Shown here in pieces: positions 29,778 to 36,315 of a stretch of 64,000 nucleotides of DNA. Position numbers and translations under genes: made by a program. Position 1 is the stretch's first letter, and every line of letters begins with the position of its first letter. The stretch is from CAWJJM01 sp963843275. Lineage in GTDB: Bacteria; Acidobacteriota; Thermoanaerobaculia; Multivoradales; JBCCEF01. The notes below the pieces were generated by a model. The model was not told the origin of the DNA. It worked only from the letters and a program-made list of their open reading frames with translations, and did no database searches. Location: positions 434,001-498,000 of the forward strand of contig CAWJJM010000010.1 of assembly GCA_963843275.1 (NCBI GenBank), in the 5' to 3' direction.

Positions 29778-30214
29778 GGGTGCGCCTGCGCCGCCTGCCG
29801 CACGCCGCGGACCTGCCCCTGCCGCGCCCGGCCTCGCCCGGCAGCGCCGGCGTCGACCTCCACGCGGCGGTGGCGGATCCGGTGGTCCTGGCGCCGGGCG
29901 AGCGGACGGCGATCCCGACCGGCCTGGTGCTCGAGATCCCGCCGGGCTGGGAGGGACAGGTGCGGCCGCGCAGCGGCCTCGCCCTGCGCCACGGCCTCAC
30001 CCTGGCCAACGCGCCGGGAACCGTCGACAGCGACTACCGCGGCGAGGTGGCGGTGCTGCTGGTCAACCTCGGCGAGGCGGCCTTCACGATCCGGCGCGGC
30101 GACCGGGTGGCCCAGCTCGTCCTGGCGCGGGTGGAGAGCGTCGAGTGGGAGGAGGCGGAGGAGCTCGGACCGAGCGCCCGCGGGTCCGGTGGCTTCGGCT
30201 CGACCGGGCGCTGA
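29774..30214 (+). CDS. dut: dUTP diphosphatase
   Basis: A 146-residue trimeric-type dUTPase, hydrolysing dUTP to dUMP and pyrophosphate. All five motifs are visible: AGVDLHA (1), RPRSGLA (2), NAPGTVDSDYRGEV (3), RRGDRVAQLV (4) and the C-terminal RGSGGFGSTGR (5). It starts in an ATGA overlap with the last pseudopilin gene, which gives it pilus-operon co-expression although its role in nucleotide hygiene is unrelated. Confidence 0.96.
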   Translation: MRVRLRRLPHAADLPLPRPASPGSAGVDLHAAVADPVVLAPGERTAIPTGLVLEIPPGWEGQVRPRSGLALRHGLTLANAPGTVDSDYRGEVAVLLVNLGEAAFTIRRGDRVAQLVLARVESVEWEEAEELGPSARGSGGFGSTGR

Positions 30215-30232
30215 ACGGAGCGCCGCGAACGC

Positions 30233-30880
30233 TCAGCGCTCGTCCGCGGGTCCGGCGGCCGGCGGCGGAGGGGCGGGTCGCCGCTCCGCCGCCGGTCGGG
30301 GCGCCCCGGCCGGCTCCGCGGCGGGCGGCGGCTCGACCCGTTCGGTGGCGGGACGCGGTTCGACCGGGCCTGCGGCGGGACGCGGCGCGTCCGGCACCGC
30401 GGGCGGCGGGCGATCGCCGACCGCGCCGGCGCCGGGTGCCGCTGCCGCGACCCGCCCGCGGACCGGCCGGCGCAGCTCCGAGACCCGCGCCACCAGCGCC
30501 AGCAACAGGCCCGCCAGGGTGTAGAGGACGAACCAGCGGAGGGTCAGCCGCCACCACGGCCCGAGCGGCTGGCCGCCGAAGCCCACCACCGTCATCACCA
30601 GCACCGGACCGCGGAACACCCAGGCGCACCAGGCGGCCATCAGGCCGTCGAAGAGGCGGGAACCGCCCCGGGCGTCGACCAGCAGGAAGAGCGCGGTGAG
30701 GGTGAGCGCCTCCAGGGCCCAGGTCGCCAGGATCCAGCCGCCCGGCAACCCGCGGGCGCCGGGCTGCCAACCGACCAGGGGTCCAAGGTCGGGCTCGAAG
30801 CCGGCCATCTCGACGGCCAGGTGGAAGGTGGCGAAGAGCAGCAGCAGCGAGGTGAGAGCGAGCAGGAGGAAGCGCCGCAA
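30233..30880 (-). CDS. Small polytopic membrane protein with Pro-rich tail
   Basis: A 215-residue protein with four predicted helices in residues 1-135 (first about 4-24) and a C-terminal tail of about 75 residues made mostly of Pro, Ala, Arg and Glu, including near-repeated PPPAVPDAPRPAAGPVEPRP-type stretches. No family is recognised. It is convergent with dut and divergent from the flavoprotein gene, so it stands alone. Confidence 0.6.
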   Translation of the reverse strand: MRRFLLLALTSLLLLFATFHLAVEMAGFEPDLGPLVGWQPGARGLPGGWILATWALEALTLTALFLLVDARGGSRLFDGLMAAWCAWVFRGPVLVMTVVGFGGQPLGPWWRLTLRWFVLYTLAGLLLALVARVSELRRPVRGRVAAAAPGAGAVGDRPPPAVPDAPRPAAGPVEPRPATERVEPPPAAEPAGAPRPAAERRPAPPPPAAGPADER

Positions 30881-30953
30881 GGTGGAGGCATGTTAGCGCA
30901 GGGAGACGCGGAGCCCGGCTCCCGGGCCGCCCGGAAGGCCGGGGGCGAGCGGA

Positions 30954-30980
30954 TATATTGGGTGCCGGAGGCCGGCACCC
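30954..30980 (+). promoter_or_regulatory. Putative -10 box and 9-bp inverted repeat ahead of the flavoprotein-radical SAM operon
   Basis: TATATT at 30954-30959 is followed at once by a perfect inverted repeat: GGGTGCCGG (30960-30968), loop AGG, CCGGCACCC (30972-30980). The ATG is at 30995. With usual spacing, transcription would start inside the first arm, so the repeat could be an operator at the start site or a 5' hairpin in the mRNA. No -35 consensus was found. No trans-acting regulator is encoded next to it. Confidence 0.45.
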
Positions 30981-30994
30981 GGCAGGCAGGCATC

Positions 30995-32245
30995 ATGGAC
31001 CCCGCACCCCAGGACCCCGACCGCCCGGCACCGGGACCCGGCCGGCTCGCCATCCTCGGCGCCGGGCCCGTGGGGCTCGAGGCGGCCCTCGCCGCCGCCG
31101 AGGCGGGCTGGCCCTTCACGCTCTACGAGGCGGGAGACGAGCCCGCCGCCCACGTCCGCGAATGGGGCCACGTGCGCCTCTTCTCCCCCTGGTCGATGGA
31201 CGTCTCCGGGCGCATGCGCCGTCGGCTGCGGAGCTCGGGCCTGCGGGTGCCCGGAGGCGACGGCTGCCCCACCGGAGCCGAGCTGCGCGCACGGGTGCTC
31301 GAGCCGATCGCCCGTTGCGCCGCCGTCGCACCGCACCTCCGGCTCGGGCACCGCGTCCGCGCGGTGGGCCGGACGGGGCTGCGCAAGCAGGAGGAGATCG
31401 GCAGCGAACGCCGCGCCGCCCGACCCTTCCGCCTCCTGGTGACCACGCCGGACGGCGGCGAGCGGATCGACGCGGCCGACACGGTGCTCGACTGCACCGG
31501 GACCTGGGGCCAGCCCAACACCCTCGGCGACGGCGGCATCCCGGCCCCCGGCGAGCGCGCCGCCGACGGCGCGGTGCGGCGCCACCTCCCCGACTTCGCC
31601 GCCGAGGCGGGCGCCTGGGCCGGCCGCCGCATCCTGCTCGTCGGCGGCGGCCACTCGGCCCAGACCGCCGCGCGCGACCTCGCCGACCTCGCCGCCGTGG
31701 CGCCGGGGACCCGGGTGGCGTGGCTGCAGCCCGCGGCGGGCGTGGCCCCGCCCGATCGCGAGGATCCGCTGCCGGCGCGCCGCGCCCTCGCCGAGCGGGC
31801 GGCCGCGCTCGGTCGCGGCGCCTCGCCCGCCTTCGAGGTGCTCGCCGGGGCGGTGGTCGAGCGGCTGGGGCCCGGCGGCGACGGCCGCATCGCCGTGCGG
31901 CTGACGACGAGGTCGGCGGAGAGCCGCGAGCTCGAGGTGGACCGGATCCTGTCGCTCACCGGCTACGTGGGGGACCTGTCGCTGCACCGTCAGCTCCAGG
32001 TGAACCTGTGCTACGCGACGGAGGGACCGATGCAGCTCGCCGCGGCTCTGCTGGCGGCGGACGGGGGCGGCGACTGCCTGGCGCCGGTCGACCTCGGCGC
32101 CGACGTGCTGGTCCATCCGGAACCGCGCTTCTTCGTGCTCGGGACCAAGAGCTACGGGCGCGCGTCGGCCTTCCTGATGCGCCACGGCTGGCGGCAGGTG
32201 GACGACGTCGTCGCCCTGCTCGGCGGCCCCGCGGAGGCCGCGTGA
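30995..32245 (+). CDS. FAD/NAD(P)-binding flavoprotein of unknown substrate
   Basis: A 416-residue two-dinucleotide-fold flavoprotein. The FAD motif is ILGAGPVGLEAALAAAEAG (about residues 18-36) with the acidic end of the second strand at YEAGDEP. The second Rossmann motif ILLVGGGHSAQTAARDLADL is near residues 212-231, and the C-terminus has the DRILSLTGYVGD and FFVLGTKSYGRASAFL segments of flavin-dependent oxidoreductases. It resembles flavin-containing monooxygenases in order of motifs, but the FMO fingerprint was not seen. Its stop overlaps the radical SAM GTG (GTGA), so both are made together, with the degenerate phosphoesterase-like gene next. The reaction is unknown. Confidence 0.75.
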   Translation: MDPAPQDPDRPAPGPGRLAILGAGPVGLEAALAAAEAGWPFTLYEAGDEPAAHVREWGHVRLFSPWSMDVSGRMRRRLRSSGLRVPGGDGCPTGAELRARVLEPIARCAAVAPHLRLGHRVRAVGRTGLRKQEEIGSERRAARPFRLLVTTPDGGERIDAADTVLDCTGTWGQPNTLGDGGIPAPGERAADGAVRRHLPDFAAEAGAWAGRRILLVGGGHSAQTAARDLADLAAVAPGTRVAWLQPAAGVAPPDREDPLPARRALAERAAALGRGASPAFEVLAGAVVERLGPGGDGRIAVRLTTRSAESRELEVDRILSLTGYVGDLSLHRQLQVNLCYATEGPMQLAAALLAADGGGDCLAPVDLGADVLVHPEPRFFVLGTKSYGRASAFLMRHGWRQVDDVVALLGGPAEAA

Positions 32246-33144
32246 GCGGGCCGCGTCGCTCCGGCGCCGGGCGACCCTCCGGCGAGGCGGCGCCGCGGGT
32301 CCGCCTCGCGGCCCTGGACACCCTCTGGTTCCAGGTCGGCGGCACCGTCTGCAACCTGGCCTGCACCCACTGCTTCATCTCCTGCTCCCCCACCAACCAC
32401 ACCCACGAGATGATGCGCCTCGACGAGGTCCTGCCCTTCCTCGCCGAAGGCGCGGCCCTGGGGGTGAAGGAGTACTACTTCACGGGCGGGGAGCCCTTCC
32501 TCAACCCCGACCTCGAGGCGATCCTGGCGGCGACGCTGGAGGTCGGGCCGGCGACGGTGCTGACCAACGGGCTGCCCCTGTCGGCGGCGCGCTGCGCGCG
32601 CCTGGCGGCCCTCGCCGCGACCTCCGAGTACTCCCTCGATCTGCGGGTGTCGATCGACGGCTGGAACGCCGCGTCCAACGACGCCGTGCGCGGCGCCGGC
32701 GCCTTCGAGCGCGCCCTGGACGGCGTCCGGCGGCTGGCGGCGGTGGGGATCAACCCGGTGCTCACCGTCACCGAGGTCCTGCCCGAGAACGCCACGGCGG
32801 CGGGGAAGGAGCGCTTCTTCTCGCTGCTGCGCTCGCTCGGCATCGACAAGCCGCGGCTCAAGATCCTGCCCGTCTTCCGGATGGGTGCCGAGGCCGAGCG
32901 TGCCGGGGCCTACGCCTCCTGGCAGCGGCTGCGCGCCGGGGAGGTGCCCGAGGACGCGTTCGACCACCTGCAGTGCAGCGCCTGCCGCATGGTCACCGAC
33001 CAGGGCGTGTGGGTGTGCCCGATCCTGGTCAACGAGCCGGCGGCGCGGCTGGGGAGGCGGCTCGCCGACGGCCTCGTCGACTTCGAGCTGTCGCATCCCG
33101 CCTGCTGGACCTGCCACGTCTACGGGGTGAGCTGCCGCACCTAG
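32242..33144 (+). CDS. Radical SAM enzyme with C-terminal cysteine-rich (SPASM/twitch-like) region
   Basis: A 300-residue radical SAM protein. The cluster-binding CNLACTHC (Cys-37, Cys-41, Cys-44) is the standard CX3CX2C, followed by a further Cys-48 and the GGEP motif (FTGGEPFLN, about residues 78-86). The barrel includes RVSIDGWNAASND. The last 58 residues hold six cysteines (245, 248, 259, 288, 291, 298) in a C-x2-C ... C ... C-x2-C-x6-C pattern that probably binds auxiliary Fe-S clusters, as in SPASM or twitch enzymes. These use SAM radicals on peptides or small molecules. Translationally coupled to the flavoprotein; no precursor peptide gene was seen between or beside the genes. Confidence 0.82.
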   Translation: MSGPRRSGAGRPSGEAAPRVRLAALDTLWFQVGGTVCNLACTHCFISCSPTNHTHEMMRLDEVLPFLAEGAALGVKEYYFTGGEPFLNPDLEAILAATLEVGPATVLTNGLPLSAARCARLAALAATSEYSLDLRVSIDGWNAASNDAVRGAGAFERALDGVRRLAAVGINPVLTVTEVLPENATAAGKERFFSLLRSLGIDKPRLKILPVFRMGAEAERAGAYASWQRLRAGEVPEDAFDHLQCSACRMVTDQGVWVCPILVNEPAARLGRRLADGLVDFELSHPACWTCHVYGVSCRT

Positions 33145-33160
33145 GGCGGCGGCGACCGCG

Positions 33161-34171
33161 ATGACCGGCCGGACCCCCGAGGACGCGGCGCCGTCGCCGG
33201 CCGAGCGCGCGCGCCGGACCGCCCACCGCGGCAGGGCCACCCAGGGCGACGAGCTCGTACCGCTCGCGGAGTTCCGCCGCCGGGCGGCGGCCGCCGGCCG
33301 CGAGCTCTCGGCCGCCGCGGCCGATCGCCGGCGCGCCGACCACCGGCGCCGCCACCCCGACCCGACCCCGGTGGAGGGGCCGTTCGGCCGCATCGCCGTC
33401 TTCGGCGGCGTCTACAGCAACCACCTCGCGCTCGCCGCCCTGCTCGAGGACGCCGCCCGGCGGGGGGCCGAAGCGCTCTACTGCCTCGGCGACCTCGGCG
33501 CCTTCGGACCCTCGCCCGACCGCGTCTGGCCGCTGCTGCGCGCCGGGGACGTGCGCACCCTGCAGGGCAACTACGAGGAGTCGCTGGCCGCCGGCCGCGA
33601 CGACTGCAACTGCGGCTACACCGACCCGCGGGACAACCACTTCGCCGACCTCTCCTACCACTACACGGCGGCGCACACCGCGCCGGCGTTCAAGCGCTGG
33701 ATGGGCGACCTGCCGCGGCGCCGCCGCCTCCGCCTCGGCGACCGCGAGCTGCTCCTGGTCCACGGCTCGCCGCGCCGCGTCAACGAGTTCCTCTTCGCGT
33801 CGACCACGCCGGTGCCCTTTCTCGAGGTGCTGCTCGACCAGGAGGGCGCGGACGGCCTGCTCTGCACCCACACCGGCCTGCCCTGGCACCGCCGCCTGCC
33901 GTCCGGCCGCGAGGCGCTCAACGTCGGGGTGGTCGGCCGCCCGGCCAACGACGGCGACCCGCGGGTGCGCTACGCGCTGCTCGAGGCCGGCGCCGGCGGC
34001 GCGCCGCCGCGGGTCGAGCTGGTGCGGCTCACCTACGACGAGGTCGCGCTGGCGGCCGAGATGCGCCGCGAGGAGCTGCCCGAGGAGTTCGTCGAGACCG
34101 TCCTCACCGGCTGGTGGACCACCTGCCTGGAGATCCTCCCCGCCAAGGAGCGCGCCGCCTCGCGCTTCTGA
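33161..34171 (+). CDS. Metallophosphoesterase-fold protein with degenerate metal site
   Basis: A 336-residue protein whose residues 75-300 follow the calcineurin-like phosphoesterase plan: IAVFGGVYSNHLAL, LGDLGAFGPSP (Asp-111), LQGNYEES (Asn-137), LLVHGSPRRVNEF (His-201), and CTHTGLPW (His-237). Compared with the standard motifs (D-x-H, G-D, G-N-H, G-H, G-H-T-H) the first Asp is Gly-83, the first His Tyr-85, the GNH His is Tyr-138 and the second His of HTH is Gly-239. An insert with Cys-149, Cys-151 (DDCNCGYTDPRDNH) follows motif 3. It may bind one metal or none. A Lys/Arg/Ala-rich N-terminus of 70 residues is extra. It is 16 bases after the radical SAM gene and probably in its operon. Confidence 0.72.
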   Translation: MTGRTPEDAAPSPAERARRTAHRGRATQGDELVPLAEFRRRAAAAGRELSAAAADRRRADHRRRHPDPTPVEGPFGRIAVFGGVYSNHLALAALLEDAARRGAEALYCLGDLGAFGPSPDRVWPLLRAGDVRTLQGNYEESLAAGRDDCNCGYTDPRDNHFADLSYHYTAAHTAPAFKRWMGDLPRRRRLRLGDRELLLVHGSPRRVNEFLFASTTPVPFLEVLLDQEGADGLLCTHTGLPWHRRLPSGREALNVGVVGRPANDGDPRVRYALLEAGAGGAPPRVELVRLTYDEVALAAEMRREELPEEFVETVLTGWWTTCLEILPAKERAASRF

Positions 34172-34239
34172 GCGGCGCGGCGCCACCCGGCCGCGGGGCC
34201 CGCGGCGCGGGGAGCGCCCCGCCGGAGGTTGCGGCGGCG

Positions 34240-34269
34240 GAAACAAAGGGGCCGGGACCCCCCGGCCCC
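34240..34269 (-). terminator. Rho-independent terminator of the secreted protease gene
   Basis: On the minus strand, 40 bases beyond the protease stop, a 9-bp GC stem GGGGCCGGG / CCCGGCCCC with a 4-base loop (34248-34269) is followed by TTTGTTT. This is a standard intrinsic terminator layout. The same stem on the plus strand lies after the phosphoesterase-like gene but has no T-run there. Confidence 0.65.
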
Positions 34270-34308
34270 GGCCCCGGTCGTCGGCGCGCGGCGAGCGCGC
34301 CGGTCCGC

Positions 34309-35907
34309 TCACCGGCAGGTCTTGTTGCGACCGCCGCGGCAGCTCAGGCCGCTGCAGCAGTCGGCGTCGGAGGAGCAGGAATCCCCCTTCGCGCTGCAGC
34401 TGCCGCCGCCACCCCCACCGCCGCCGCCGCCGCTCGTGGGATCGAGGTACTGGGCGACGCTGCTGTAGTAGGCGGCGAAGGCACCGTCCACGGTGGCGTT
34501 CGACGCGGTGTCGCAGACGTCGTTGACGTTGTAGCCGCAGCCGCCCGAGAGCTGGCCGACGACCTGCCCCGCGGAGTTCACCACCGGCGAGCCGGACGAC
34601 CCTCCCTCGGTGGCGCCGACCACGTCGCGGCTGTAGATCCAGCCGCCGCGCGGCCAGCTCCGGCAGGTCCCCGCGCTGGTGTCGACGACGTGCTCGGAGT
34701 AGGCCTGCGGCGCGCCCTGCGGATGGCTGATGCGGTACAGGTGGGTGTTGTCGCTGCCAGCGACCGGGGTGCTGTTCCAGCCCATGAAGGCGCTGCCCGC
34801 CGGCGCCGCCTGCGACAGGCGCAGCAGGGTGTAGTCGCCGTTCTTCGACGAGGTCGAGACGATCGACGAGCCGAGCACGCGCGGCGCCACGCCGCTCGGG
34901 TCGTAGCAGGCGCCGCCGCAGGAGCTGGTGCGGTACTGGAAGAAGGCCTCCAGGCTGGACGCCTCGTTGCCCTTGCTGATGCAGTGATGGGCGGTGAGGA
35001 AGTAGGGGATCTGGGTCGACGAATCCGTGTCGGCCAGCAGGCCACCGCTGCACAGGTAGATGTAGGCGCCGGAGACGAAGTCGATGCGGGCGACCGCGTC
35101 CTCGGCGTCGGCGACCGCCGAGCTCGAGCTGCAGGCGGCGCTGACCACGCAGGAGGCGTTGTAGGAGCACAGGTTCGAGCCGGCCCGGGGGCTGGGGGTG
35201 GGTACCAGGTCCGGGTCGATGTGGCCGACGCCGGCGAGCCGGAAGGAGACGGCGCCGAGGGTCGCGGGCGGCGTGTCGCCGTAGTGGCGGAGCTGGACGT
35301 AGGCCAGCGAGCCGGCGACGGTGTGCGACCAGAAATCGCCGCTGCCGCCGGGCCCCCGGCCGGTGTACGGCCCGAAGGCGTCACCGGCGTCGTTGTAGAC
35401 GTAGAGCTCGGTGCGCGCCGGCAGGTCGAAGCCGGTGAAGTGGAGACGCAGGCCCAGGGCGCCGTCGGAGGCCGCCGCGCCGGTCCACACGAAGCCGCCG
35501 TCGGCGGTCCCGCGGGCGGCGCCGTAGGCCAGCCGCTCGGCGCCGCGTCCGAGCCGCCCGGCCAGCCCGCCGAGGTCGACGGGCGCGTCGACGTCCTTGT
35601 CGAGGCCGATCTTGAAGCGCCGCTCGCCGGCCCGCTCGCGCAGGATCTGGCGCACCTCGTCGCGACGCACCTGGATGCGGACGGGAGCGCGGAGTCCCTG
35701 CTCCACCCGCTCGGACACGAGCCAGTCGTGCAGCTCGCGGACGTGCTGCCGGACCGCGGCGCGATCGAACGCGCCGGGGGCCCGCTCGGGGAACGCCTGG
35801 CGGGCGTCGAGGGAAGCGAGGAACTCGTCCACCGACTGGGCCGCCAGGGCCGGGAAGGCGGTGGCACCGAGCGCGACCACGACGATCGCCGTACAGAGCT
35901 TCTTCAT
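34309..35907 (-). CDS. Secreted trypsin-like serine protease with C-terminal cystine-knot-like module
   Basis: A 532-residue exported protein: signal peptide (residues 1-23), a 220-residue N-terminal pro-like region with a beta-sandwich-type part, then an S1 chymotrypsin-fold peptidase (about 245-490) with catalytic His-308 (FLTAHHC), Asp-358 (NGDYTLL) and Ser-438 (GGSSGSP). A run of ten glycines (493-502) leads to a 29-residue Cys module with spacing C-x6-C-x5-CC-x4-C-x7-C (Cys-504, 511, 517, 518, 523, 531), the arrangement of inhibitor cystine knots. GGAGGAG precedes the ATG. The enzyme is probably secreted to the outside as a zymogen. Confidence 0.85.
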   Translation of the reverse strand: MKKLCTAIVVVALGATAFPALAAQSVDEFLASLDARQAFPERAPGAFDRAAVRQHVRELHDWLVSERVEQGLRAPVRIQVRRDEVRQILRERAGERRFKIGLDKDVDAPVDLGGLAGRLGRGAERLAYGAARGTADGGFVWTGAAASDGALGLRLHFTGFDLPARTELYVYNDAGDAFGPYTGRGPGGSGDFWSHTVAGSLAYVQLRHYGDTPPATLGAVSFRLAGVGHIDPDLVPTPSPRAGSNLCSYNASCVVSAACSSSSAVADAEDAVARIDFVSGAYIYLCSGGLLADTDSSTQIPYFLTAHHCISKGNEASSLEAFFQYRTSSCGGACYDPSGVAPRVLGSSIVSTSSKNGDYTLLRLSQAAPAGSAFMGWNSTPVAGSDNTHLYRISHPQGAPQAYSEHVVDTSAGTCRSWPRGGWIYSRDVVGATEGGSSGSPVVNSAGQVVGQLSGGCGYNVNDVCDTASNATVDGAFAAYYSSVAQYLDPTSGGGGGGGGGGSCSAKGDSCSSDADCCSGLSCRGGRNKTCR

Positions 35908-36315
35908 CCAGATCTCCTCCTCAGGATGGTTGAGAGTCGCCCGGGGCGACGCTGCACCGGATCGCAGGAACGTACATGCGTAGGCGCGAGAAGGCAAGCG
36001 GCCGGAGAAGGAGCGCCGTCCTCCCGCCCGCGCGGCGGGAGGCGCTGGCGCCGGCGGCCCACTCGACGCCGTCGTCGCCCGCCTGTCGAGCCGGAGCTCT
36101 CGCGGGGTCGATCCCCATCGGACCCCGCCCGACCTCGGCGAGACCTCTCACCACGTTTCGTCGCCGGGCCGTGGAGATGGCCGTGGACCGAGGGGATGCG
36201 ACCGCAGGGTGACGCGGGCGGACTCGCGCGGTACGCCGAGGAGCGCGACCGAGCGGGACGCCGGCCGACGCGGCCGGATCCGCGGCCGCACCAGGAGGGT
36301 GGTGAGGACGCCGCG
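35908..36315. other. Intergenic region, 408 bases, with one strong hairpin
   Basis: No credible gene: the open frames here lack a ribosome site and look like shadow frames. A perfect inverted repeat CCTCCCGCC / GGCGGGAGG (36020-36042, 5-base loop) is the only structure seen. On the minus strand a weak TTGCCT-17-TACGTT pair lies about 60 bases before the protease start. The rest holds nothing that I recognise. Confidence 0.4.

Noticed and set aside
35976..36212. Small open frame of 78 codons on the plus strand upstream of the protease
   Set aside because: No ribosome site, Arg/Ala-rich composition and no recognisable features; it falls in a promoter-type gap.
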